DNA of 64,000 nt from Rhodospirillaceae bacterium (GCA_009772935.1 WOUR01000026.1:1-64000), one strand, 5' to 3'. Counted from the first letter of the stretch, positions 24,446 to 34,179 are shown. Notes: generated from the letters alone by a model not told the origin. Numbers and translations: made by a program.

Positions 24446-25219
24446 TCACTCTTCCTTGAGCGCGCTCTCGTGCCAGCGGCGCAGCAGGAGATGCGACAGC
24501 AGGGAAAGCAACAGATAGATCGCGATACCCGTCGCGGAGATCAGGACCAGGGCCGCGAACATGCGCGGGATCTTGAGCTGGTAGCCGGATTCGAGGATGC
24601 GGTAGGCGAGGCCCGATTCGCGGCCGCCCGAGCCCGCCACGAACTCGGCCACGACGGCGCCGATCAGCGCCAGCCCGCCCGAGATGCGCAGGCCTCCCAG
24701 GAAGTACGGCAGCGCCGCCGGCAGGCGCAGGTCGAGCAGCGTGCGCCAGCGGCTTGCGCCATAGAGCTCGAACAGGTCGAGCAGGTTGCGGTCGACCGAG
24801 CGAAGGCCCAGCACCGTGTTGGAGAGGATCGGGAAGAAGGCCACCAGCCAGGCGCAGATCAGCAGCGAGACGTTGACGTCGTCGACCCAGGCGATGATCA
24901 GCGGCGCGATGGCCACGATCGGCGTCACCTGGAGGATGATGGCGTAGGGAAAGAGCGACAGCTCGATCCAGCGCGACAGTGAGAACAGCAGCGCCAGCAG
25001 GACGCCCACCACCACCGCGGCCAGCAGCGCCTGCAGGGTGATCGTGAGCGTGACCAGCAGCGCCGGCCACAGCGTGCCCCAGTCGGACACCAGCGTCTTC
25101 GTCACCAGGATCGGTCCCGGCAGGATATAGGGCGGAATCGCCATCGCCCGCACGAGGCCCTCCCACAGGGCCAGCATGAAGAGCCCCATCAGGACCGGGG
25201 CGACGATGCGGGCGCTCAT
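24446..25219 (-). CDS. ABC transporter permease (SsuC/TauC-type)
   Basis: LYGASRWRTLLDLRLPAALPYFLGGLRISGGLALIGAVVAEF (EAA-type loop); 4-nt overlap with ATPase gene. Confidence 0.88.
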   Translation of the reverse strand: MSARIVAPVLMGLFMLALWEGLVRAMAIPPYILPGPILVTKTLVSDWGTLWPALLVTLTITLQALLAAVVVGVLLALLFSLSRWIELSLFPYAIILQVTPIVAIAPLIIAWVDDVNVSLLICAWLVAFFPILSNTVLGLRSVDRNLLDLFELYGASRWRTLLDLRLPAALPYFLGGLRISGGLALIGAVVAEFVAGSGGRESGLAYRILESGYQLKIPRMFAALVLISATGIAIYLLLSLLSHLLLRRWHESALKEE

Positions 25220-25959
25220 GCCGCCATCGCTTCCGAAAGCTGCGCCGAGGTAAGGCGGCAGAGGGCGGCGTAGTCGGCGGAGGTACCGAAGGACTCGCTG
25301 CGAGGGTAGGGCGCCGGGATGGCGAGTTCGGAGCGCACGCGGCCGGGGCGGGCGCTCATCACCACGATGCGCTGCGACAGGAACACCGATTCGAACACCG
25401 AGTGGGTCACGAACACGGCCGTGAAATGCGTACGCTGCCAGAGTTCCAGCAGGTCGGTGTTCAGCCTGCGCCGCGTGATCTCGTCGAGCGCGGCAAAGGG
25501 TTCGTCCATCAGGAGCAGCTTCGGCGAGGTGACGAGCGCCCGCGCGATCGACACCCGCATCTTCATGCCGCCCGACAGTTCACGCGGATAGCTCTTCTCG
25601 AAGCCCTTGAGCCCGACGCCGGCGAGCGCCTCGGCCGCGCGCGCCTCGCGGTCCGAGCGCGACAGCCCGCGTAGCTTGAGCGGCAGCGCCACGTTGGCCA
25701 GCGCCGTCGACCACGGCATCAGGGTCGGCTCCTGGAAGACGAAGCCCAGGTCGGGCCTGCCCTGCGGCCATTCGATCGTGCCCGCCGTTGGCTCCGCGAG
25801 GCCGCCGATCAGGCGCAGCAGGGTCGATTTTCCGCAGCCCGAGGGGCCGAGCACGCTCAGGAACTCGCCGGCCTCGATGTCGAGCGAGGCGCCGTCCAGC
25901 GCCTGGACGCCGTTCGCGAAGACCCTGGAGACATCGCGGACCCGAACGAGCGTCATCAA
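25216..25959 (-). CDS. ABC transporter ATP-binding protein (SsuB/TauB-type)
   Basis: Walker A GPSGCGKSTLLRLIGG, signature LSGGMKMRVSIARAL, Walker B LLLMDEPFAALDE. Confidence 0.94.
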   Translation of the reverse strand: MMTLVRVRDVSRVFANGVQALDGASLDIEAGEFLSVLGPSGCGKSTLLRLIGGLAEPTAGTIEWPQGRPDLGFVFQEPTLMPWSTALANVALPLKLRGLSRSDREARAAEALAGVGLKGFEKSYPRELSGGMKMRVSIARALVTSPKLLLMDEPFAALDEITRRRLNTDLLELWQRTHFTAVFVTHSVFESVFLSQRIVVMSARPGRVRSELAIPAPYPRSESFGTSADYAALCRLTSAQLSEAMAA

Positions 25960-26825
25960 CCCGCAGGCAAGGTCAGGTCGAGGCGCGTGGCCCAGACCGG
26001 CAAGGGCAGCGTGTCGCGCGTGGCGAGGTTGGCGGGCAGCGCGGCGCGGTCGGTCACCCGGGCAAAAGGCAGGACGAGGCCGGCACGCACGCCGAACACC
26101 GCATCGCCATCGAGATGCGCGTCATCCTCGGGGAAGAATTCGGTGATCAGCGGCGGATGGCCGGGCGCCTGGACGATCATGTGCAGATGGGCGGGCCGCC
26201 AGGCGTCGCGCCCGAGGACGCGCAGCATGTCGCCGGCTGGGCCGTCGTCCGGCACCTTGTAGGAGACAGGGCGCACGGTGGTGAAGGCGAAGGTGCCATC
26301 GTCCGCCACGGCGAGGCGCGCGTGATAGTTGGTCGGCGCCTGCCCGGCGTCCTGCTGGGCATAGAGGCCGTTGCCCGCATTCTGCCAGATCGCCAGCACG
26401 GCCCCTTTCGCCGGCGCGCCCTTTGCGTCGACGACGCGACCGCTCACGACCAGCGGCTCGCCCACCTGGCCACGCCACAGGTCGCCGCCATTGGGCAACT
26501 CGGGCGCCCCCTCGATATGGAACGGGCCGAGCACGGAAGACGGCGTTCCGCTGCCGGCGGCGTTCACCATGTCCACGAGCGACGACACGCCGAGCAGGTC
26601 GGAGAACAGGATGTACTCGTTGCGTTTGTCGTCGGTGAATTGCGTCGCACGCGTGAGCGCGTCGATGGCGGTCCCCCACTCCGCCTGCGTGACCTTGTTT
26701 TCACGCACGAAGCTGTGCAGGTGGCCGGCCAGCGAGACCAGCAGCGTCCGCGCCCGCGCGGACGGGGCGTTGCGGGCATAGTCGGCGAAGGCCTGGGTGA
26801 TCGAGGTCGGGGTGAGATTGCGCAC
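25956..26825 (-). CDS. Intradiol ring-cleavage dioxygenase (catechol/hydroxyquinol 1,2-dioxygenase-like), GTG start
   Basis: SSVLGPFHIEGAPELPNGGDL...GKGAVLAIWQN-type; RPAHLHMIVQAPGHPPLITEFFPEDD. Confidence 0.88.
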   Translation of the reverse strand: MRNLTPTSITQAFADYARNAPSARARTLLVSLAGHLHSFVRENKVTQAEWGTAIDALTRATQFTDDKRNEYILFSDLLGVSSLVDMVNAAGSGTPSSVLGPFHIEGAPELPNGGDLWRGQVGEPLVVSGRVVDAKGAPAKGAVLAIWQNAGNGLYAQQDAGQAPTNYHARLAVADDGTFAFTTVRPVSYKVPDDGPAGDMLRVLGRDAWRPAHLHMIVQAPGHPPLITEFFPEDDAHLDGDAVFGVRAGLVLPFARVTDRAALPANLATRDTLPLPVWATRLDLTLPAG

Positions 26826-26857
26826 GGAAGCCTCCCTGGGGTCGGGGCCTCGGCCCG

Positions 26858-27466
26858 TTACCGTGGCGCCCGCAGGAGCGCGTCGTAGTCCGCCCGCAGC
26901 AGCGCGAACAGCAGATGGTCGGCCCACTGGCCGTTGATGCGCAGATACTGCCGGGCCAGCCCCTCCTCGTGGAAGCCGACCTTGGTCAGCACGGCCTTGG
27001 AGGGTTCGTTGTGCGGCAGGCAGGCGGCCTCGAGCCGGTGCAGCCGCAGGTCGTCGAACACGAACGGGAGGGTGGCACGCAGACCGTCGGTCATCAGGCC
27101 CTGCCCGGCATAGGGCTGGCCCATCCAGTAACCGACGGACGCGGCCTGGGCGACGCCACGGCGGACGTTGCTGAGGTTGATGCCGCCGACCAGCCGGCGG
27201 CCTTCATTGGTGAAGACGAACAGCCCGTAGGCCTCCCCGGCCCGCCATTCCTTGATCTGCTGCCGCAGCCGGCGCCGGAAATGGTCGCGGGCCAGCGAAT
27301 CCTCCGGCCAGGTGGGCTCCCACGGGGTGAGGAAGGCCCGGCTGCGGGCGCGCAGTTCGGCCCATTCCGGCCAGTCGTCCAAGCTCGGCGCGCGCAGAAA
27401 CACGCGCTTCCCGGTAATCCGGGTCATCCCTGACAGCGACAACGGGACGTCGGCAAAGCGGAACAT
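26858..27466 (-). CDS. GNAT-family N-acetyltransferase (RimJ-like)
   Basis: GKRVFLRAPSLDDWPEWAELRARSRAFLTPWEPTW...VGYWMGQPYAGQGLMTDGL...RLEAACLPHNEPSKAVLTKVGF. Confidence 0.88.
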   Translation of the reverse strand: MFRFADVPLSLSGMTRITGKRVFLRAPSLDDWPEWAELRARSRAFLTPWEPTWPEDSLARDHFRRRLRQQIKEWRAGEAYGLFVFTNEGRRLVGGINLSNVRRGVAQAASVGYWMGQPYAGQGLMTDGLRATLPFVFDDLRLHRLEAACLPHNEPSKAVLTKVGFHEEGLARQYLRINGQWADHLLFALLRADYDALLRAPR

Positions 27467-27629
27467 CTTGGGCTATACTCGCGGTTCTTCGGAATTCTTG
27501 CATGTTTTCCGGGATTCGACGTAGGAAATTGAGACGGTCCGCCACGCACCGCGTCGCCGGAAGAGCTGCCGCCATCCGGCAACGGGCGTATTACTTCCCT
27601 CCATCGTGAGTCCTCGAGGCACATCGGCC

Positions 27630-28427
27630 ATGGAAACGGCAAGCAAACCCAGTGTCGGCGAAAAGGGCAGATTCTATCTGACCAAGCATATCTGGCTTCC
27701 CCAGCAGCCGCTGGAGGATTTCAACCTCAAGCTTTCGGACATGATCCTGCGGAACATGCCGAAGCTGCCGCTGGGCGGCGAGGACGCGATGAAGGTCTTC
27801 CCGGTCCTGGGTGAGCTCAAGAAGAGCCACGCCAAGATCAAGGCCGACCTCGAGTACCTGCTCAGCCATCATGAGGAGATCCCTGCCCTGCACGAGGTCC
27901 ATCCGCGCGACCTCTACGTGCCGGGCCGCGCCTGGCGCACCTTCCTGCTGAAACTGTGGGGCCATGACGTTCCGGAGAACGCCGCGGCGGTGCCGGACAC
28001 GATGGCCGCGATCGCCAAAATCCCCGGCGTCCACACCGCGCTGTTCAGCATCCTCGCCGGCCGCGCCGAGATCGAACCGCACCGGGGATCTGCCGCCGGC
28101 ATCATCCGCTTCCACTACCCGCTGATCGTGCCGACCGAACCGGAGAAATGCTGGATCGAGATCGGCGGCCATCATTTCTTCTGGAAGGAAGGCGAGCCGC
28201 TGGTCTTCGACGACACGCGAGAGCATTGGGTGAAGAACCAGACCGACGAGACCCGGGTCGTGCTGATCATCGACTTCAACGCGCCGATGCCGTTCCCGAT
28301 GAATCTCTACACGGGCTTCCGCTACAATCTGGTCCGCCGCAGCGCCGAGATCAGGACCGCCATCGAACGCGCCGCGATCGGCGTTCCTCCACGCACGGCA
28401 CAAACCGAACTGCCGAAGGCGGCCTGA
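27630..28427 (+). CDS. Aspartyl/asparaginyl beta-hydroxylase domain protein (LpxO-like)
   Basis: IEPHRGSAAGIIRFHYPLIVPTEPEKCWIEIGGHHFFWKEGEPLVFDDTREHWVKNQTDETRVVLIIDF. Confidence 0.85.
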   Translation: METASKPSVGEKGRFYLTKHIWLPQQPLEDFNLKLSDMILRNMPKLPLGGEDAMKVFPVLGELKKSHAKIKADLEYLLSHHEEIPALHEVHPRDLYVPGRAWRTFLLKLWGHDVPENAAAVPDTMAAIAKIPGVHTALFSILAGRAEIEPHRGSAAGIIRFHYPLIVPTEPEKCWIEIGGHHFFWKEGEPLVFDDTREHWVKNQTDETRVVLIIDFNAPMPFPMNLYTGFRYNLVRRSAEIRTAIERAAIGVPPRTAQTELPKAA

Positions 28428-28439
28428 GCAAAACACCAC

Positions 28440-28550
28440 CTCACCCTGAGGAGGCTGCGCAGCAGCCGTCTCGAAGGGTGGGTTTCAGGTGCATTGGCAG
28501 CCCATCCTTCGAGACGCGTGCCTGCGGCGCGCTCCTCAGGATGAGGATTG
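28440..28550. repeat. Imperfect inverted-repeat (REP/MITE-like) intergenic element
   Basis: Left TCACCCTGAGGAGGCTGCGCAGCAGCCGTCTCGAAGGGTGGG. Reverse complement of the right arm TCATCCTGAGGAGCGCGCCGCAGGCACGCGTCTCGAAGGATGGG. Confidence 0.85.
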
Positions 28551-28568
28551 TTGGGAGCGCGCGGTCTC

Positions 28569-29837
28569 TTACGCCGCGAGGCGGCCGGCGATCTTGTCGA
28601 GCGACTCGAGGCCGTCGATCGGGCCCAGGGCGGCGAGCGTGAGTTCACCCTGCAGCAGGCGACGCGCGACGCGACGGACGGCGTCCTGGTCGACCGCCTC
28701 GATGCGCGCCACGATCTCGGCATAGGGGATCGTGCGGCCGTGGACGATCAGGTGGCGCGCCGCCTGCTCGCAGCGAGCGCCGCTGGATTCCAGCGCCATC
28801 AGCGTTCCGGCCTTGATCTGGCTACGGGCGCGCACGAGTTCCTGCTCGTTCAGCGTATCGGCCACGGTGACGAATTCTTCGCACACCGCGGGCACCAGCT
28901 CGGCCAGATCGTCCTCGCCGGTGCCGGCATAGATGCCGAACAGGCCGCCATCGGCGTAGGCCGTATTGAAGCAATGGATGCCGTAGACCAGGCCCCGCTC
29001 CTCGCGGATGCGCTGGAACAGGCGCGAGGACATGCCGCCGCCGAACAGGGTCGAATAGATCGCCAGCGCGAAATAGTCCGGGTCGCGGTAGCCGATGCCC
29101 TCGCAGCCCAGCACGAGATGCGCCTGCTCGAGCACGCGCTGCTCGCGGCCGTCGCCCCCGACATAGGCGAGGGGGACCGGCCGCTCGGCGTTGGCCGGCG
29201 TCGGGGGGACGGAGCCAAAATGCTTCTCGGCGAGATCGACGATCTGGTCGTGCTCGACCCGGCCGGCCGCCGACAGGACCATGTTCGAGGCGGTGTAGTG
29301 GCGCGCAAGATAGGCGAAGAGATCGTCACGGCCGATCGCCTCGACCGACGTAGCGGTACCCAGCACCGGCCGGCCGAGCGGCTGGCCCGGCAGCGCGGTC
29401 TCCTGGAACTGGTCGAAGATCAGGTCGTCGGGCGTGTCGAGTGCCTGGCCGATCTCCTGCAGGATGACGCCACGCTCGCGCTGCAGTTCGTCGGGATCGA
29501 ACACCGAGTTGCGCAGGATGTCGGAAATCATCTCCACGCCCAGCCCCACGTCCTCCTTGAGGACCGAGGCATGGTAGGCGGTGATCTCACGGCCGGTATA
29601 GGCGTTCAGGCTGCCGCCGACATTCTCGATTTCCTCGGCGATGGCGCGGGCGCTCCGGGTGCGGGTGCCCTTGAACGCCATGTGCTCCAGCATGTGCGCC
29701 ATGCCGTTCAGCTCGGCGGTCTCGTGGCGCGTGCCGCAGCCCACCCAGATGCCGAGCGATGCCGATTCCACCTCGGGCATCGGGTCGACGGCGACCCGCA
29801 GGCCGTTGCCCAGCGTCGTAACTCTGACATTGCTCAC
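28569..29837 (-). CDS. M16 family zinc peptidase (mitochondrial processing peptidase-like)
   Basis: GMAHMLEHMAFKGTRTRSARAIAEEIENVGGSLNAYTGREITAYHASVL (inverted HxxEH motif). Confidence 0.93.
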   Translation of the reverse strand: MSNVRVTTLGNGLRVAVDPMPEVESASLGIWVGCGTRHETAELNGMAHMLEHMAFKGTRTRSARAIAEEIENVGGSLNAYTGREITAYHASVLKEDVGLGVEMISDILRNSVFDPDELQRERGVILQEIGQALDTPDDLIFDQFQETALPGQPLGRPVLGTATSVEAIGRDDLFAYLARHYTASNMVLSAAGRVEHDQIVDLAEKHFGSVPPTPANAERPVPLAYVGGDGREQRVLEQAHLVLGCEGIGYRDPDYFALAIYSTLFGGGMSSRLFQRIREERGLVYGIHCFNTAYADGGLFGIYAGTGEDDLAELVPAVCEEFVTVADTLNEQELVRARSQIKAGTLMALESSGARCEQAARHLIVHGRTIPYAEIVARIEAVDQDAVRRVARRLLQGELTLAALGPIDGLESLDKIAGRLAA

Positions 29838-31279
29838 GTGCGCACCTTGCTTCGGGCTGCGGGCGCGGCGGCCATCTCCCGGCGTTCGTCGATCATGGAT
29901 TTGAGGGCCGCAACGTCGTTCGGCATCCCATCGGCACGCTCGGCGCGGTCAAGCAGGTCGGCGAGCCGCTCCGGCAGACGCGGCCGCCGGCCGGTCGCCC
30001 TCTCGACGGCGTCGGGGAACTTGGCGGGATGTGCCGTCGCCAGTACGACCATCGGAATGGCGGGATCGCGACGATGCTGCTGGGCCAGCGCATAGCCCAC
30101 CGCGGTGTGCGGATCGATCGTTTCGCCGTAACGCGTCAGGCAATCCTTCATGGCGGCCAGCGTTCCGGCATCGTCCAGCCGGCCCGCGTCGAACAGCTGC
30201 CGCACGCCCGCCAGGACGTTGCCGCCGACCTTCAGGGTGCCGGTGCTGCGGAAGGCCGTCATGGCGTCGGCCAGGGCCACGCCGTCACGTTCGTAGAGGT
30301 CGAACAGCAGTCGCTCGAAGTTGCTCGAGATCTGGATGTCCATGCTGGGGCTCAGGGTCGGCACGACCTCCGAGGTCGTCATCCTGCCGCTCTCGAAGAA
30401 GCGGGCCAGGATGTCGTTGCTGTTGGCACCGACCACGAAATGCGAGATCGGCAGCCCCATCTGCTTCGCGGCGTAGCCGGCATACACATTGCCGAAGTTT
30501 CCGCTGGGCACGCTGAAGGCCACCGGCCGCTCCGGCGCGCCGAGCTTCAGCGCCGCCCAGAAGTAGTAGACGATCTGTGCCATCACGCGGGCGAAGTTGA
30601 TCGAATTCACCGCCGTCAGTGCGTGCCGGTCGCGGAACGCCAGATCGTTGAAGCAGGCCTTGGCCAGATCCTGGCAGTCGTCGAAGGTGCCCTGCACCGC
30701 GATGTTGTGCACGTTGGGCGCCAGCACCGTCGTCATCTGCCGCCGCTGGACCTCGCTCACGCGGCCGTGCGGGAACAGCATGAAGATGTCGATCGTCTTG
30801 CGGTCCCGCACCGCCTCGATGGCGGCCGAGCCCGTATCGCCCGAAGTGGCGCCGACGATGGTGGCGTGCTGGCCGCGCGCCGTCAGCGTCTGGTCGAGCA
30901 TGCGACCGAGCAGCTGCAGCGCCACGTCCTTGAAGGCCAGGGTCGGGCCGTGGAACAGCTCGAGCAGGTGCAGGCCCGAATCGCCCAACGGCTTCAGCGG
31001 CGCGACCTCCGGCGTCTCGAACGAGGCATAGGCCTCGCCGATCAGGCGCTGGAAGGTCGCCTCGTCGAAGGCGTCGCCGACGAACGGGCGCATGATGCGC
31101 AAGGCCAGCTCGGTGTAGCCGAGGCCCTTCATGGCCGAGATCTCGGCCGTGCTGAACCGCGGCCATTCGGCGGGCAGGTAGAGTCCGCCGTCGCGGGCCA
31201 GGCCCGCGAGCATGATGTCTTCGAAGCCGAGCGGCGCGGGATTGCCCTGCGAGCCGTGGCGGGTGCTGATGTAACGCAA
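29834..31279 (-). CDS. thrC: Threonine synthase, TTG start
   Basis: LRYISTRHGSQGNPAPLGFEDIMLAGLARDGGLYLPAEWP...HGPTLAFKDVALQLLGRML. Confidence 0.93.
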   Translation of the reverse strand: MRYISTRHGSQGNPAPLGFEDIMLAGLARDGGLYLPAEWPRFSTAEISAMKGLGYTELALRIMRPFVGDAFDEATFQRLIGEAYASFETPEVAPLKPLGDSGLHLLELFHGPTLAFKDVALQLLGRMLDQTLTARGQHATIVGATSGDTGSAAIEAVRDRKTIDIFMLFPHGRVSEVQRRQMTTVLAPNVHNIAVQGTFDDCQDLAKACFNDLAFRDRHALTAVNSINFARVMAQIVYYFWAALKLGAPERPVAFSVPSGNFGNVYAGYAAKQMGLPISHFVVGANSNDILARFFESGRMTTSEVVPTLSPSMDIQISSNFERLLFDLYERDGVALADAMTAFRSTGTLKVGGNVLAGVRQLFDAGRLDDAGTLAAMKDCLTRYGETIDPHTAVGYALAQQHRRDPAIPMVVLATAHPAKFPDAVERATGRRPRLPERLADLLDRAERADGMPNDVAALKSMIDERREMAAAPAARSKVRT

Positions 31280-31292
31280 AGGACTCCTCCGG

Positions 31293-31544
31293 CTAGGCGA
31301 CCTGCCGACAGGCCTCATGGTCCTTGCGAACCCGTTTCGTCGAGGCCGGGAATTTGGCCAGGGCCCTCTCCGGGCGGGTAGGCCGCTTGACGAGATCGCC
31401 GCCGCAATTGGGGCAATGGCCGCCCAGGCGGGTTTGCGCGCAGTCGGCGCAGAAGGTGCACTCGAAGGTGCAGATCAGGGCGTCGGACGCGCCATTGGGC
31501 AGGTCCTTGTCGCAGCATTCGCAGTTCGGACGAAGGTCGAGCAT
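31293..31544 (-). CDS. DUF1272-like small Cys-rich (zinc-binding) protein
   Basis: MLDLRPNCECCDKDLPNGASDALICTFECTFCADCAQTRLGGHCPNCGGDLVKRPTRP: multiple CxxC pairs. Confidence 0.85.
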   Translation of the reverse strand: MLDLRPNCECCDKDLPNGASDALICTFECTFCADCAQTRLGGHCPNCGGDLVKRPTRPERALAKFPASTKRVRKDHEACRQVA

Positions 31545-31552
31545 GGTCCCTC

Positions 31553-33055
31553 TTACGCCTGCAGGTAGCGGCTTTCCAGATGGGCTTTGAAGGCGGCCGC
31601 GCCCAGCGGCGCGCCGGTGGCCTCGGCCAGGATCTCGTCGGTCGTCGCAATCGAGCCCTTGCCATGCACATTGGCGCGCAGCCAGCCCAGCAGCGGGGCG
31701 AAATCGCCCTGCCCGATGGCGTCCATCAGGCCGGGATGGGCGCGGCGGGCGGCGGCGAAGAGCTGGGCGGCGGCCAGCGCGCCCAGCGTGTAGGTCGGGA
31801 AATAACCCCAACCACCGTCCGGCCAATGGATGTCCTGCAGGCAGCCCAGGGAGTCGTCGGGCGGTACGATGCCCAGCAGTTCGCGCATGCCGTCGTTCCA
31901 GGCGCCCGGCAGGTCGGGCAGCGCGAGGTCGCCCGCCAGCATCGCCCGCTCCAGCCGGTAGCGCAGCATGATGTGCAGCGGATAGGTGACCTCGTCGGCA
32001 TCGACGCGGATGAGGCCCGGCGCCACGCGCGTGTAGAGCCGGTGGATGTTCTCCTCGCTCCACGCCGGCCCCTCCTTGCCGAAGGCGGCGCGCATGCGCG
32101 GGGCGGCAAAGCCCAGGAAGGCGTCGCTGCGGCAGGCCTGCATCTCCATCAGCAGGGACTGGCTCTCGTGCAGGGTCATGCCGCGCGCATTGCCGACCGG
32201 CTGGCGGCGCCAGGCCTTGGGCAGGCCGGCCTCGTAGAGACCGTGTCCGGTTTCGTGCAGCACCCCCATCAGCGAGCGGGCGAAATCCGCCTCGTCGTAG
32301 CGCGTGGTGATGCGGACGTCGTCGGCCGTCCCGCCGGTGAACGGATGCGCCGACACGTCGAGCCGGCCGTGATGGAAGTCGAAGCCGATCCGGCGGATCA
32401 GTTCCTCGCCCAGCCGGCGCTGCGCCTCGACGGGAAACGGACCTTCGAGCGGCAACGGATTGGGCTCGCTCTTCTGGCGCTCCAGAACGCGGCCCAGCAG
32501 GTCGGGCAGGAAGCCGCGCAGCTCGGCGAACAGAAGGTCGATGCGCGCCGATCGTCCGCCGGGCTCGAACTCGTCGAGCAGTGCATCATAGAGCGAGGTG
32601 CCCAGCGCGGCGGCCTTGGCCTCGCCGACGCGCCGCATGATGTTCAGGACTTCGGTGAGCGTCGGCAGCAGCGACTTGAAGTCCGCATTCTTCCGCGCAG
32701 AGCGCCAGGCCAGCTCGCAGGCCGAGCAGGCCCGCGTGCGCGCCTCGACGAGGTCGGGCGGCAGCGCGCTCTCGTGCACCCACGACCGGCGCATCTCGCG
32801 CAGGTTGGCCGCCTGCCAGGCATCGAGCGTGGTCCGGCCCTGCTCGGCGCGCGACAGGAGATCGGGCATCTCGGGCGCGGAGATGATCTCGTGGGCGATG
32901 ACGCCCAAGGTCGCCAGCTGGTCGGCGCGATCGCCGCTCGCGCCGTCCGGCATCATCGTCGAGCGATCCCAGTTCAGGATGGCCACGGCACGACCGATAT
33001 CGCTCAGCCGCGCGAAGCGACGCTCCAGCTCGGCATAGGGATCGTTGGCGATCAC
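31553..33055 (-). CDS. Carboxypeptidase M32
   Basis: HETGHGLYEAGLP (HExxH-type HETGH), ESQSLLMEMQ, HIMLRYRLERAMLAGDL. Confidence 0.92.
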   Translation of the reverse strand: MIANDPYAELERRFARLSDIGRAVAILNWDRSTMMPDGASGDRADQLATLGVIAHEIISAPEMPDLLSRAEQGRTTLDAWQAANLREMRRSWVHESALPPDLVEARTRACSACELAWRSARKNADFKSLLPTLTEVLNIMRRVGEAKAAALGTSLYDALLDEFEPGGRSARIDLLFAELRGFLPDLLGRVLERQKSEPNPLPLEGPFPVEAQRRLGEELIRRIGFDFHHGRLDVSAHPFTGGTADDVRITTRYDEADFARSLMGVLHETGHGLYEAGLPKAWRRQPVGNARGMTLHESQSLLMEMQACRSDAFLGFAAPRMRAAFGKEGPAWSEENIHRLYTRVAPGLIRVDADEVTYPLHIMLRYRLERAMLAGDLALPDLPGAWNDGMRELLGIVPPDDSLGCLQDIHWPDGGWGYFPTYTLGALAAAQLFAAARRAHPGLMDAIGQGDFAPLLGWLRANVHGKGSIATTDEILAEATGAPLGAAAFKAHLESRYLQA

Positions 33056-33789
33056 GGGGCCTTCCTGCGCCCGTTGATCTCCAGCCGGCCGTTCTCCCAG
33101 TGATAGGCGAGATAGACGCCGGCCAGCGCGAGAGCGATCAGGAACCAGGTGATGGCGTACTGGAGATGGTCGTTGGGGATTTCGAGCCGGGTCTGGCCGC
33201 CCACCGGTATGCCACCCGGATTGGGCGTGGCGTCGGACTCGAGAAAAAAGCTGTCGAGCTTGGGATCCGGCGGCGCCCCCGCCCTCTTGCGCATCAGCGG
33301 CACGTCGGCCTGGAACCAGACGTTCTTCTCGGGGACGTTCTCGGGGGCGAAGCGGGCCCTCACCTGGGACCTGCGAACGAGGCCGGTCACCTCGACCCGC
33401 CCCGGAGGCTGCACCACCGCCTGTGTCGCGGCCTTGCGATCGGGCACCCAGCCGCGATCGAACAGGACCACTCGGCCGTCATCGGTCTTGAGCGGCACGA
33501 TGACCTGCAGGCCGACCTTGTTCTTCAGGCTGCGCGCCGCCAGGAAGAATTCACGCCCATGCTCGAAAGTGCCTGAGACCTTCACGCGCCCGTATTCGTG
33601 GCGCAGCGGAGTGCCGCTCAGCAGCTCGTCGAGCGTCATCGGCGGCGCTGCCTGGTTGGTGGCGATGCGATCGAGGATGTCGCGCTTCCACTCGCGACGC
33701 TCCATCTGCCAGATGCCGAGGCTCAGCGAGAGGACCAGAATGGGCAGCGAGACGAGCGTGGGCCAGAGAGCGGGCCTCAGCCGGATCAT
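33052..33789 (-). CDS. SURF1 family cytochrome oxidase biogenesis protein
   Basis: LGIWQMERREWKRDILDRI...FDRGWVPDRKA...NDHLQYAITWFLIALALAGVYLAYH. Confidence 0.92.
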   Translation of the reverse strand: MIRLRPALWPTLVSLPILVLSLSLGIWQMERREWKRDILDRIATNQAAPPMTLDELLSGTPLRHEYGRVKVSGTFEHGREFFLAARSLKNKVGLQVIVPLKTDDGRVVLFDRGWVPDRKAATQAVVQPPGRVEVTGLVRRSQVRARFAPENVPEKNVWFQADVPLMRKRAGAPPDPKLDSFFLESDATPNPGGIPVGGQTRLEIPNDHLQYAITWFLIALALAGVYLAYHWENGRLEINGRRKAP

Positions 33790-33816
33790 GGTTTCTCCTC
33801 TCCGCGTCGAGTTCGC

Positions 33817-34179
33817 TTAATCATCAAGTTCGGTCGTCCGATGGACGAACTGCTGGGCGACCAGCAGGGCCTTGAGGAAGCGCAGCATCCAGACGGCCAG
33901 CGCGAAGGTGAGCGGCAGCCAGATCGCCACATGGACCCACCACGGCGGCTCGTAGCGGAACTCGACCCAGAAGACGAGCATCATGATGATGGCGCCGAGT
34001 CCCAGGATGACGAACACCGCCGGCCCGTCGCCCGCATCGTTGCCGCGCAGGTCGAGGCCGCATGAGGAGCAGCGATCAACGACGGTCAGCAGGCCGGCGA
34101 ACAGCCGTCCCTTGCCGCAACGGGGGCAGGCGCCGCGCAGGGCGACGTCGAGGGGCGATTGGCGGGGCCAGTCGGACAT
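33817..34179 (-). CDS. DUF983 family membrane protein
   Basis: RGACPRCGKGRLFAGLLTVVDRCSSCGLDLRGNDAGDGPAVFVI; zinc ribbon plus 2 TM. Confidence 0.88.
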   Translation of the reverse strand: MSDWPRQSPLDVALRGACPRCGKGRLFAGLLTVVDRCSSCGLDLRGNDAGDGPAVFVILGLGAIIMMLVFWVEFRYEPPWWVHVAIWLPLTFALAVWMLRFLKALLVAQQFVHRTTELDD

